DNA from: Candidatus Omnitrophota bacterium
GTDB lineage: Bacteria > Omnitrophota > Gorgyraeia > JAFGGP01
Direction: 5' to 3'
NCBI GenBank assembly: GCA_016930485.1
Contig: JAFGGP010000026.1
Coordinates: 1 to 48,850 of the forward strand
Length of the DNA stretch: 48,850 nucleotides
Shown: in pieces, positions 41,334 to 48,850 of the stretch
Numbering within the stretch: position 1 is the stretch's first letter
Layout of the letters: the number at the start of each line of letters is the position of its first letter
The notes under the pieces: model-generated
Seen by the model: only the letters and a program-made list of their open reading frames with translations
Told to the model about the DNA's origin: nothing
The model's database searches: none
Translations under genes and position numbers: made by a program

Positions 41334-42326
41334 TCATATATTTAAAAATGTCTCGGAAATCGATTTTTTCATTGAACGGGGCAATGACTTAACAAGTCTA
41401 AGGTTTCGCGGCGATGAAATAAAAAAATACGCCCATATCTTCCAGCTCTTTATCAATCCACCCTTGACCGCAACGGCAAGTCCTACATTCTTTCTGGCAA
41501 GCTCGCAATCGCCCGCCTTCATGTGTATCTGCGCCTGTGCCAGCATACGCTGTGCGAGGGCATCGATAGCGCAGGGTTCGAGATAGGAAAGATGCGTTTT
41601 CCCCGGGGGGAGATTCGAAAAAATATGTCTGATAATCATATAGTGATTCATCCCCCTGATATTCGTCCTATCGTAGTAGAGGCCCGCGTCTCTACCGTGA
41701 TATCGCGCGCAGACGGTCTTTGTATCGATATAACCGAAGCTGCGGTCATCCAGGGCAATCCTCAGCCACATGTCCCAGTCTCTCGACCCCGTAGCAACAC
41801 CCTCGTTGAATGAGCCAAGAGCGAGAAAACACTCCCGCCTCGCCATCGCCGTCGGCACTACTATATAATTACCCAGAATCAGTGTCTTGAACACCTCTTC
41901 CCCGCTTCTGACCCAGTCCCCGTCAAACGGCTGGTATTCCTTGACCCTGTTCCCGTTTGTATCGATGTACTCGGCGGCAGAAAACACCAGTCCTACTTCA
42001 GGGTGTTCGTCCAGAATCCGCACGCGCTGAGCGAGCGAATCGGCCGTATACACCTCATCAGAAGGAAGAATGGTTACATACTCCCCCCTTGCCAGAGAAA
42101 TGCACTTATTGATATTTTTCAACCGGCCGATATTTTTTTCGTTGCGATAGAACCGTATACGGGAATCGGAGAAACCCTCTATAACGGAAACCGAATCATC
42201 ACAGGAGGCGTCATCAACGATAATCAGTTCAAAATCCGTAAACGGCTGAGCGAGCACGCTCTCGACCGAACGGCCGATAAAGGAGGCATAATTGTAATTA
42301 GGCATGCAAATACTGACTTTTGGCAT
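41334..42326 (-). CDS. Glycosyltransferase family 2
   Basis: A 330-residue GT-A enzyme: VSICMPNYNYASFIGRSVESVLAQPFTDFELIIVDDASCDDS at the start, NIGRLKNINKCISLARGEYVTILPSDE (the DxD position is SDE), and SFNEGVATGSRDWDMWLRIAL. The remaining 110 residues are a helical tail with no known motif. The ATG at 42326 is chosen since GAGAGG lies 7 nt before it; two earlier start codons exist. It overlaps the radical SAM gene by 29 nt. Confidence 0.88.
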   Translation of the reverse strand: MPKVSICMPNYNYASFIGRSVESVLAQPFTDFELIIVDDASCDDSVSVIEGFSDSRIRFYRNEKNIGRLKNINKCISLARGEYVTILPSDEVYTADSLAQRVRILDEHPEVGLVFSAAEYIDTNGNRVKEYQPFDGDWVRSGEEVFKTLILGNYIVVPTAMARRECFLALGSFNEGVATGSRDWDMWLRIALDDRSFGYIDTKTVCARYHGRDAGLYYDRTNIRGMNHYMIIRHIFSNLPPGKTHLSYLEPCAIDALAQRMLAQAQIHMKAGDCELARKNVGLAVAVKGGLIKSWKIWAYFFISSPRNLRLVKSLPRSMKKSISETFLNI

Positions 42327-43848
42327 CTTCATACCTCTCGTTATCTCCGGCGAGTCCACAGAGACGCTTTTTGAGTCTTGCGTAAAGAGGGTCGCTACCC
42401 CGCATCAGATCACAATAACTCCTCAGACCGTCGATAAAGGGGCGAAAATAAAAATAGGAGCCCTCGAGTGTCTTCATGAGATCCAGGTAATAGGCGATAA
42501 TCTTCGGCTGGCTGTAGAATTCGGCGTGCGCAAAGCGCTGCAGGGCCAGCATATCCTCCTTTGAAAAACCGACGGGAGCGGCCACCGCGTTACCCCAGCG
42601 CCTGAACTCAGACCAGCTCCAGCCCTCACTCAGAAACCGGTATCCGTCCCGCTGTTCCGCGCATGCAAAGAGCCCGGTGCCCGGGTATGGCGTGGCGATA
42701 TTAAACGCGGCGTGATAGAGATCCAGTTCCCTGGAAAAGGCGATGGTATCGGCCATGGTCTCGAGCGTCTCGTGAGGAAGGCCGAGTATGAAAGAACCCC
42801 TGCATTCAATGCCGCACTCATTGATGATGCGGTAGGCGCGCCGGTACATCTCTTTAGTCGTTCCTTTATTGACCCGCCTAAGAATCTCTTCGTTGCCCGA
42901 TTCGACCCCCATGGAAAGCCTGACGCAGCCCGCCTCCCTGGCAAGCTCGATTAGCTCTTTACTGACGGTATCGGCCCGTGTCATACACTTAAACCGTATG
43001 TTCATCCGTGAGGCTATCAGTCCAGTGAGCAGTTCGGTGAGATGTTTCGTGTTGGTCATAAACGTGTCGTCTACAAAATTAATACATTCGACACCCTTCT
43101 TCTCTTTAAGATACCGGATCTCTTCCAGTATCTTTTCCGGGGACCGGAACCGCACTTTTCTAGCAGATTCCTGGAAACAGAATATGCACCGGTACGGACA
43201 ACCCCGGACAGTCTGGACCATGGCAGAACGCTGCATACCGCTTCTTCCCATAGGATAGAGATACCGGTGCATATCCACCAGATCCCACGCAGGCATAGGA
43301 AGCGCATCAAAGTCCTGAACAGCGCCCGCCCCGGTCGAAACAATCGAACCGTCCTCACTCCGGTACCATATGCCCTCTATCTGCGAAGGTTTTTTCTTCT
43401 TCGCGATAACGCTGTCGGCTATCTCCTTGAGCGCTCTCTCCCCTTCACCGCAGACCACAATGTCAAAGGCGGGAAATTCTTCGAGCGTCTCCCGGGGAAG
43501 GGCGCTTGCGTGTGAACCGCCTATGATGACCGGGACACCAGGCATACACCTCTTGCACAACACAGCAATAGTGCCGGCCTCTATGATCTCTGCGGTGGTC
43601 GCGGTGATGCCCACGAGAGCAGCATCCATATCCTGCACCCGTTCCGCCACCCGCTCCGGAGATAGAAGCCATGCCTCGGCATCCAGCAGACACACATCAT
43701 ATCCCCCCTCCTGCCTCAGATAGGAGGCCAGATATAACAGGCCCAGCGGAGGATTGATCTGGCGGTCCTGCAACCGGGTATCGGCGTAGTACGTATACAC
43801 GCCGGAATAAGACGGTCTGATGAGAATGATATTACGTCGCAATGACAT
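42298..43848 (-). CDS. Radical SAM enzyme with N-terminal B12-binding-like domain
   Basis: A 516-residue protein of the B12-binding radical SAM group (BchE/HpnJ-like). The N-terminal domain (about 1-150) has the fold pattern of a cobalamin-binding domain (PPLGLLYLASYLR, VGITATTAEI, VPVIIGGSHASALPRE, DIVVCGEGE). The radical SAM core carries the cluster cysteines Cys217, Cys221 and Cys224 in RGCPYRCIFC, then VDDTFMTN and SMGVESGNEEILRRVNKGTT. Such enzymes methylate or rearrange unreactive carbons of lipids and sugars. Its place among glycosyltransferases suggests a lipid or glycan substrate. AAGGGG precedes the ATG. Confidence 0.9.
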   Translation of the reverse strand: MSLRRNIILIRPSYSGVYTYYADTRLQDRQINPPLGLLYLASYLRQEGGYDVCLLDAEAWLLSPERVAERVQDMDAALVGITATTAEIIEAGTIAVLCKRCMPGVPVIIGGSHASALPRETLEEFPAFDIVVCGEGERALKEIADSVIAKKKKPSQIEGIWYRSEDGSIVSTGAGAVQDFDALPMPAWDLVDMHRYLYPMGRSGMQRSAMVQTVRGCPYRCIFCFQESARKVRFRSPEKILEEIRYLKEKKGVECINFVDDTFMTNTKHLTELLTGLIASRMNIRFKCMTRADTVSKELIELAREAGCVRLSMGVESGNEEILRRVNKGTTKEMYRRAYRIINECGIECRGSFILGLPHETLETMADTIAFSRELDLYHAAFNIATPYPGTGLFACAEQRDGYRFLSEGWSWSEFRRWGNAVAAPVGFSKEDMLALQRFAHAEFYSQPKIIAYYLDLMKTLEGSYFYFRPFIDGLRSYCDLMRGSDPLYARLKKRLCGLAGDNERYEDAKSQYLHA

Positions 43849-43883
43849 ATTCCCCTTTTCTGTAGAATCCCCCCGTAGATATC

Positions 43884-45179
43884 CTATGTCATGCTGTCCG
43901 CATAGGCGGCCGATGTCCCTGCGGGATGGCGCCTCTCTATGGCAACGCCCAGTCCCTTTAATTTAACGTCTATCTCCTCATAACCCCTGTCTATCTGATA
44001 GACATTATCGATTTCGGTCGTGCCCCGGGCACACAGCCCTGCTATCAATACCGCCGCCCCTGCCCTCAGGTCACAGGCATGTACGCGGGCGCTCTTCAAA
44101 GGGGTCCCGCCGGCAATAATAATCGTGTTGCCCTCTCTGGAGATCCGGGCCCCCATCTTTAAGAGTTCGGTTACATAATCAAACCTGTCCCGAAAACGGA
44201 TATCGGTAATGGTGCTCACGCCTTCTGCCTGCGTGGCATACGCCGTAAACAAAGGCTGGAAATCCGAATTAATACCCGGATAAGGTCCCGTGCTTATGTC
44301 AAGGGCGGTAAGCCTCGCGGGCGCTGTAACCCGAAGCGACCTCTCGGCAACATCAAAACGCACGCCGGATTCCCTCAGGTAAATAAGGGGAATCTCCAGT
44401 GCGTCAAGAGGACACTCTGCTATTTCGATATCTCCCCGTGTCACTGCGGCAGCGATAATGAAGGTAAGTGCCTCGACGCTGTCAGGAATGATGCCGTAGC
44501 TGGTCCCGTGCAGTTCCTTGACCCCTTCTATCTCGATCCATCCGGAGCCGACAATGCGGATATCGGCACCCATCGTATTTAAAAAACGGACCAGGTCAAA
44601 TACCTCGGGCCGGGTATGGGCATTTTTGAGAACCGTCCTCCCCTCTGCGAGACAGGAGGCAATAATGGCATGTTCGGTCGCACCGGTCGTCCGCAACGGG
44701 AATGTAATCTCCGCACCCCTGAGCCTGTCGCATTCAGCCTCTAAAAAACCGTCGTCAGAAACCTTGACCGTGGCACCTAATTTTTCCAGGACCATGATAT
44801 GTAAGTCATATTTTCTTTCTCCGATCGTGCATCCGCCGGGCAAAGGTACGCGGCCTTCTCCGAACCGTGCGAGGAGGGCGCCGAGCATCAGTAAAGAAGT
44901 CCTGATGCCCTTTTCTTGATCCATTATCACCTCATAGCCTGAGATCGAAGAACCGTCGATACAGACTTCCGCGCCGCTGGCCACAACACGGACGCCTATG
45001 CTTTCAAGCATCCCGAGTTGCACCTTCACATCCTCTATCCCGGTCGGTATATTACTCAACCGGACCCCTTCGGGTGTCAAGAGAGAGGCACATAGCACCT
45101 TCAGGGCAGCATTTTTTGCCCCGCTTATTGCAACGGTTCCTTCCAATCGTCCGGGTCCGTTGATAACCAATGAGTCCAT
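43884..45179 (-). CDS. murA: UDP-N-acetylglucosamine 1-carboxyvinyltransferase
   Basis: Adds enolpyruvate to UDP-GlcNAc, the first committed step of peptidoglycan synthesis. The 431-residue protein has Lys22 and Asn23 in SGAKNAALK, Cys117 in PLPGGCTIGERKYDLH (the fosfomycin-target cysteine, with Arg122), GATEHAIIASCLAEG, GPYPGINSDFQPLF, and DLRAGAAVLIAGLCARGTTEIDNVYQIDRGYE. The ATG at 45179 follows GGAGG by 5 nt. It is separated from murB by a flippase, a deacetylase-like and a methyltransferase gene, which is an unusual setting. Confidence 0.95.
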   Translation of the reverse strand: MDSLVINGPGRLEGTVAISGAKNAALKVLCASLLTPEGVRLSNIPTGIEDVKVQLGMLESIGVRVVASGAEVCIDGSSISGYEVIMDQEKGIRTSLLMLGALLARFGEGRVPLPGGCTIGERKYDLHIMVLEKLGATVKVSDDGFLEAECDRLRGAEITFPLRTTGATEHAIIASCLAEGRTVLKNAHTRPEVFDLVRFLNTMGADIRIVGSGWIEIEGVKELHGTSYGIIPDSVEALTFIIAAAVTRGDIEIAECPLDALEIPLIYLRESGVRFDVAERSLRVTAPARLTALDISTGPYPGINSDFQPLFTAYATQAEGVSTITDIRFRDRFDYVTELLKMGARISREGNTIIIAGGTPLKSARVHACDLRAGAAVLIAGLCARGTTEIDNVYQIDRGYEEIDVKLKGLGVAIERRHPAGTSAAYADSMT

Positions 45180-45192
45180 TGTGACCTCCCCC

Positions 45193-45903
45193 TTATATCT
45201 TTTGCGCAACTACATAGACAAAACGGGAAAACCTCCGCATCCTTTCAGAAAAAGGCCTGAATTCAACCGCCTCCAGAATATTAAAAAACCGCTGAGGAAG
45301 CCGCGGGACCACGGATTTCCCCAACACTTTTCTGGTGCACACATCCCAGCACCTCTGCCAGCACGCGTTAAAAAGACTGACGCACAGACTCACCATCCCT
45401 CCTGCATATACCATATTCCTAACGGTAAAACCACTTGTCTCAAGGTTCGCCTTAAGCGCCTGAGGATCAAAATGCCTCCACTTCCCATTACCAAACAGTC
45501 TATCCGGCGCCAGCAAACTATACGGCAGTCTCCTGCGGGAGACCAGAATCACTGCGGTTCCCTTATCCTGTAAAACCCTTCTTACCTCGCTAAAAAGGCG
45601 CATCTCATCATCCTGCGAAGTACCGCCCAGCACCGCTATCATGCTGACCGCTTGAACACACGCATCCTGAACAGGGATATGCCTGATATCGGCTTGTATA
45701 TACCTCGATCGCGGTTTGAGGCTCCGTGCCCGCAGAAGTGCGCGTGCGGATATATCCATCCCGATGATATCCCGGTCCGGGAGATAGCGTTCGAGAAGGC
45801 CCTCACCGCATCCTATGTCTAAAATCCTCTTACCTGCGTACGCACGTAGAAGATCGGAGGCAACCTTCAGCTGATTATGCCGGCGAAAAGAGTGTGTATT
45901 CAT
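45193..45903 (-). CDS. SAM-dependent methyltransferase
   Basis: A 236-residue class I methyltransferase. Motif I is ILDIGCGEGLLERYL (27-41), followed by IIGMDISARALLRAR, YIQADIRHIPVQDACVQAV and VRRVLQDKGTAVILVS. The last 80 residues contain a hydrophobic patch with several cysteines (GGMVSLCVSLFNACWQRCWDVC) and may touch a membrane lipid. The substrate is unknown; position suggests a glycan or polyprenyl-linked intermediate. It lies 13 nt before murA and 8 nt after the deacetylase-like gene. Confidence 0.88.
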   Translation of the reverse strand: MNTHSFRRHNQLKVASDLLRAYAGKRILDIGCGEGLLERYLPDRDIIGMDISARALLRARSLKPRSRYIQADIRHIPVQDACVQAVSMIAVLGGTSQDDEMRLFSEVRRVLQDKGTAVILVSRRRLPYSLLAPDRLFGNGKWRHFDPQALKANLETSGFTVRNMVYAGGMVSLCVSLFNACWQRCWDVCTRKVLGKSVVPRLPQRFFNILEAVEFRPFSERMRRFSRFVYVVAQKI

Positions 45904-45911
45904 AATGCCCG

Positions 45912-47018
45912 TTATAACGGCCGCAATGCAATCGGGCCTCCGTTCGGTATCGCCTCGTAACAGACATGCGTGCTATTTTGCCCCCGCCCCACCGCAATTT
46001 CCTGGCGGGCCTCATCCTGCATAACCGCGACCTTTGTCCAATGAGAAGGAACGCGTGTCTTTAATGTCACCGCTGTCTCGCCGGCTTCCGAAGCGCCGCT
46101 GCTATGCAGAAAAATCGTTGCCGCCTTATCCGCGTATCCGGAAACATTGACCCTGCCGGAACCCCTCTGCCTTATATATTTCGTTATGTTCTCCTGTGTA
46201 TCAACCCACACATCCTGAGATGCTATGTACGACACGTGATCCCTGAAGGATGAGAACGGGGCCTCATAAGGATACCCCGTCGTTCCGTCGGTGGTTATAA
46301 TATGAAATACCTCTATAAGCCATGCCCCCTCTTTTACGGCAGAAACAACCCATTCATTGGCGGTATCGGTATTCACGGCCGCGTGCCACACCCTGGTCTT
46401 CAGCGCATACAAATTCCGTATATCGGAGGGGTTATGTCCCGCCTCGGTAGAGCGCGCCGAAAGAAACCCCGCCTCTTTGAGCCGTTGCTGCAACGGGCGA
46501 TTATACCGGCCTCCCGGATAGGCAAAACTGGTAACGCGGTGAAAAGGTATCTTCTCTTCGATCGCGCGCTTGGACTGAATCGCCTCCTCCAACAGCTCGC
46601 CCCATCGCACCCCCCTGCCTTTTCTTGCGACTGTATCCCGCGCCTGGGCAAATACCCTTTTTGCTTTAGAAAAGACCCTCGCATCGACCAAACCCAGCCC
46701 CCTGCGCCTCAGGGAATCGCGCATTGTTTTCATTATCTCGCCCCGGACAGTCAGGGCCAGCTTGGGATGGGTCACCGTATGCGCAGCTATCTCCATGCCC
46801 TGCTGCGAGGCCCGGAACCAGTCTGCCCAGGATAGAACACTGCGTCCGTCAAGAAGAGCTCCGACAGAACCGGTCACTACAAACCACGTCGCCGGCATAT
46901 GGTGCCGGCAAAGCTCCCCCATCGTCATGTCGTAACAGGAAGCATACCCTCCATCAAACGATAATGTTACGGCCGCCTGAGCGTTGTTTTTCCACGGCGT
47001 TATAATCGTCTGAAACAT
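45912..47018 (-). CDS. NodB-type polysaccharide deacetylase with altered metal site
   Basis: A 368-residue protein. The N-terminal two thirds form a NodB domain: TLSFDGGYAS (18-27), the zinc-type His80 and His84 in IAAHTVTHPKL, and SFAYPGGRYN. In most active members the first motif is FDDG; here it is FDGG (Asp22-Gly23), so a metal ligand is missing, and catalysis may be altered. The C-terminal 100 residues look like a beta-sandwich. No signal peptide is evident. GGGAG lies about 10 nt upstream of the ATG, and the gene overlaps the flippase gene by 65 nt. Confidence 0.82.
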   Translation of the reverse strand: MFQTIITPWKNNAQAAVTLSFDGGYASCYDMTMGELCRHHMPATWFVVTGSVGALLDGRSVLSWADWFRASQQGMEIAAHTVTHPKLALTVRGEIMKTMRDSLRRRGLGLVDARVFSKAKRVFAQARDTVARKGRGVRWGELLEEAIQSKRAIEEKIPFHRVTSFAYPGGRYNRPLQQRLKEAGFLSARSTEAGHNPSDIRNLYALKTRVWHAAVNTDTANEWVVSAVKEGAWLIEVFHIITTDGTTGYPYEAPFSSFRDHVSYIASQDVWVDTQENITKYIRQRGSGRVNVSGYADKAATIFLHSSGASEAGETAVTLKTRVPSHWTKVAVMQDEARQEIAVGRGQNSTHVCYEAIPNGGPIALRPL

Positions 47019-48600
47019 ATCCGCGGATCTCCCGGTTGTTTGTCACTGTGTTGAGTGCGCCGTCCGGGCGCGGTTTGAGCCGTGCCAGCGTCGAAAGCGC
47101 CATACCGACAACATTTTTTCTTTCCCACTCCTCGATGCCGGTTACATAAAAAACCGCCGCATACGCCAGCACATACACGCCTACGCATGCCCCTGCCTCC
47201 ATGAGATTATTCGGGCTCCAGTACCGGCACAACACATACAGCCCGACTGCCGGAATAATCGCCTGGGGATACGTCCTGGCAATGACGTTCTTGAGATACC
47301 TTGTGAGCGGCACGTCAAATTTTCTTAAAATCTGGCGGACGAAAAAGGGTTCAAGGACTGCGTAGGGAATGGCGGTTCCCAGCACCACCCCCATAAGCCC
47401 AATCCGTTTGACCAGAAAAATACTCAACGCAAGGTTCAATGCCGCCGAGCCCGTATAATACCACAGGGCATCCCTGATCTGGTTCATGCCGACCAAAAGA
47501 TAGTAAGCAAAGATATGATTAAAGCTGAAAAATAAATGAGAAATAAAAATAACAACAAGGAGATAGTGCCCTCCAAAACCGGGTCCCATCCAGTACGTCA
47601 ATATATACCTCGCCAATATCAATACCGGTACGGCAAGGGCCAGGAAAAACGCCGTCGTGTATTTTGTGCCGCTCAGAAATAATTTCCGGATAGACCCGGT
47701 GTCGTTCGTTGCGTTTAATTCCGAAGTAGCCGGTATAATAGCCGATGCCAGTACCTGCGGGGCCAGGACGACAAAGTGATATATTTTATACGCGGCCTCA
47801 TAAAAAACAATCAGGCCTATGGGAAGAAATGCGCCGATAATCAGCCGGTCCGTTGAGTAGATGACGATCATACAGATATTGATAATAAGTAACGACAGCG
47901 CGAGACCCATCAGGACCTTCACCATTCCTTTATCAAAAAGAGAGATCTGCACACGCAACGCCGGAAAAAGTTTTTTGGTATAGTACAGCGTGAGCAGCCA
48001 CCCGCAGACGGCGGTTAGCGATTCAATCAAAACCAGCGTCACGATTCCTCGCCCCATCACAAGAAAGACAATAGTCAGAATAATGGTAGGCAGCGAAACA
48101 AGAAAACCTATGAGGTTAGTCAGGTCGTACCGCTGCAGGCCCCTTAATACAGAGGCAAAGGTCTTTGCGGGAAAGCCGAAAAGCAGTGTAATGCCAATAA
48201 GATAGGTTATCAGCCTCGCCTCCTTGAGCAATGCCGGCGGGATGGTAAAACAGGTGATAAAAAAACGGCCCAGAATAAACATTCCTGTCGCCGCAACCAG
48301 GCCCATCGCCGAGGCAATCACGAGCGCTACGGTTATCGCCTGATTTATTTTTCTCTCATTGCGCTGGGCCCTGTATTGAGCGATATGCTTGATTAAAGAG
48401 CCCCCCATCCCCAGATCCAGGAACGCAAAGTGGGCGGCAAAAGACCCTGCCAGAAGCCAGACACCCGCTGCCTGCGGCCCGAGGCGGCCCACTATAAAGG
48501 GGAAAAGGAAAAAGCCGGTGATCCATCCCCAGAATCGCATGACATAGTTAGTCAGCGTATTCGTAAACAGCCTTTGTTTAAGGGTGGCTTTATAACTCAT
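46954..48600 (-). CDS. Wzx-like oligosaccharide flippase (MOP superfamily)
   Basis: A 548-residue protein with about twelve to fourteen membrane helices. Typical features of polysaccharide-biosynthesis flippases: TLTNYVMRFWGWITGFFLFPFIVGRLG at the start, GVWLLAGSF, LDLGMGGSLIKHIAQYRAQRNE, and SVLRGLQRYDLTNLIGF. It would move lipid-linked oligosaccharide across the inner membrane. The final 60 residues are hydrophilic and overlap the deacetylase-like gene. The ATG at 48600 lies within the end of murB (11-nt overlap) and follows GAGAG. It resembles Wzx more than MurJ. Confidence 0.92.
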   Translation of the reverse strand: MSYKATLKQRLFTNTLTNYVMRFWGWITGFFLFPFIVGRLGPQAAGVWLLAGSFAAHFAFLDLGMGGSLIKHIAQYRAQRNERKINQAITVALVIASAMGLVAATGMFILGRFFITCFTIPPALLKEARLITYLIGITLLFGFPAKTFASVLRGLQRYDLTNLIGFLVSLPTIILTIVFLVMGRGIVTLVLIESLTAVCGWLLTLYYTKKLFPALRVQISLFDKGMVKVLMGLALSLLIINICMIVIYSTDRLIIGAFLPIGLIVFYEAAYKIYHFVVLAPQVLASAIIPATSELNATNDTGSIRKLFLSGTKYTTAFFLALAVPVLILARYILTYWMGPGFGGHYLLVVIFISHLFFSFNHIFAYYLLVGMNQIRDALWYYTGSAALNLALSIFLVKRIGLMGVVLGTAIPYAVLEPFFVRQILRKFDVPLTRYLKNVIARTYPQAIIPAVGLYVLCRYWSPNNLMEAGACVGVYVLAYAAVFYVTGIEEWERKNVVGMALSTLARLKPRPDGALNTVTNNREIRGYVSDDYNAVEKQRSGGRNIIV

Positions 48601-48850
48601 ATAATCTCTCGCATCCTCTTCCCAGAAGCCGTACCTCCGGTTCGAGCCTGACCGCGCATGTCTCAAAGACCTTCCTCTGGACATCATTCATCAGTTGCAC
48701 GATATCCCGGCTTGAGGCATTGCCGCCGTTGACAATCCAGTTAGCATGCACGTCCGATACTCTGGCATCGCCGATACACATCCCCTTGCAGCCGCAGGTT
48801 TCTATGAGTTTGCCTGCGTAATCGTCGCGCGGATTTTTGAAAAAGCTCCC
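48590..48850 (-). CDS. murB: UDP-N-acetylenolpyruvoylglucosamine reductase (C-terminal part, cut by the window edge)
   Basis: Only the last 86 codons are in the window; the gene continues past 48850. They read through the MurB C-terminal domain: GSFFKNP (with the proton-donor serine), AGKLIE, KGMCIGDARVSDVHANWIVNGGNAS, and EPEVRLLG near the end, carrying the catalytic glutamate. MurB reduces the enolpyruvyl group to lactate in UDP-MurNAc synthesis, using FAD and NADPH. The flippase gene starts inside its last codons. The remaining upstream part is not visible, so its start and neighbours are unknown. Confidence 0.92.
   Translation of the reverse strand, partial: GSFFKNPRDDYAGKLIETCGCKGMCIGDARVSDVHANWIVNGGNASSRDIVQLMNDVQRKVFETCAVRLEPEVRLLGRGCERLYEL

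Overview
The window looks like a chromosomal piece of an uncultured Gram-negative bacterium, most plausibly Candidatus Omnitrophota or a neighbouring PVC-type lineage. Evidence for an outer membrane is the heptose-bisphosphate phosphatase, the ADP-heptose-type glycosyltransferase, the nucleotide-sugar genes and the Wzx-like flippase. The lineage is inferred from general gene content and from mosaic spacer repeats; no ribosomal gene is present to prove it.

Left part (200-15703). A minus-strand block fmt, gap, pgk, tpiA, secG and an oligopeptide-binding protein combines lower glycolysis with Sec secretion. A divergent promoter region (6507-6650) separates it from a short plus-strand unit: a TPR protein, probably translated from a leaderless mRNA, and a SAM methyltransferase. 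A minus-strand unit gmhB, MGDG-synthase-like glycosyltransferase, family-4 uracil-DNA glycosylase and priA follows. This PriA has lost its ATPase/helicase motifs but keeps its eight zinc cysteines. Next are an MBOAT acyltransferase and its SGNH-like partner, preceded by a possible H-type pseudoknot leader.

Small island (15972-17244). An intact tRNA-Arg(CCG) and a displaced 52-bp copy of its 3' part bracket about 1.2 kb of AT-rich DNA. It holds one gene, an AbiGi-family (abortive infection) protein, and 11-bp-spaced GTAGTAG iterons near both ends. There is no integrase. This is the best candidate for an undescribed mobile defence cassette here.

Right part (17351-48850). Nearly 32 kb, all on the minus strand, is devoted to surface glycans. 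In transcription order: murB (cut by the window edge), flippase, deacetylase-like protein, methyltransferase, murA, B12-type radical SAM enzyme, GT2, GT39-like membrane glycosyltransferase, AsnB-type amidotransferase, Gfo/Idh dehydrogenase, hexapeptide acetyltransferase, GT4, sugar epimerase, a WecA-type transferase fused to a CapD/FlaA1-like half, a stand-alone LexA-type winged helix, rmlA, rmlB, UDP-glucuronate decarboxylase-like gene, rmlD, a heptosyltransferase-like GT9, an unknown membrane protein, a CgeB-like GT, a dTDP-rhamnose 4-epimerase-like gene, two GT2s, a divergent RtcB, an HprK-like kinase, a DUF502 membrane protein and a CDP-paratose-epimerase-like gene. The inferred products are dTDP-deoxyhexoses, UDP-xylose and possibly an amidated diacetamido-uronic acid, assembled on a polyprenyl carrier by the fusion transferase and flipped by the Wzx-like protein.

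Spacers between transcription units carry several families of short degenerate repeats. They tend to begin at, or even supply, the stop codon of the preceding gene. No CRISPR array, rRNA, insertion sequence or replication origin was seen.
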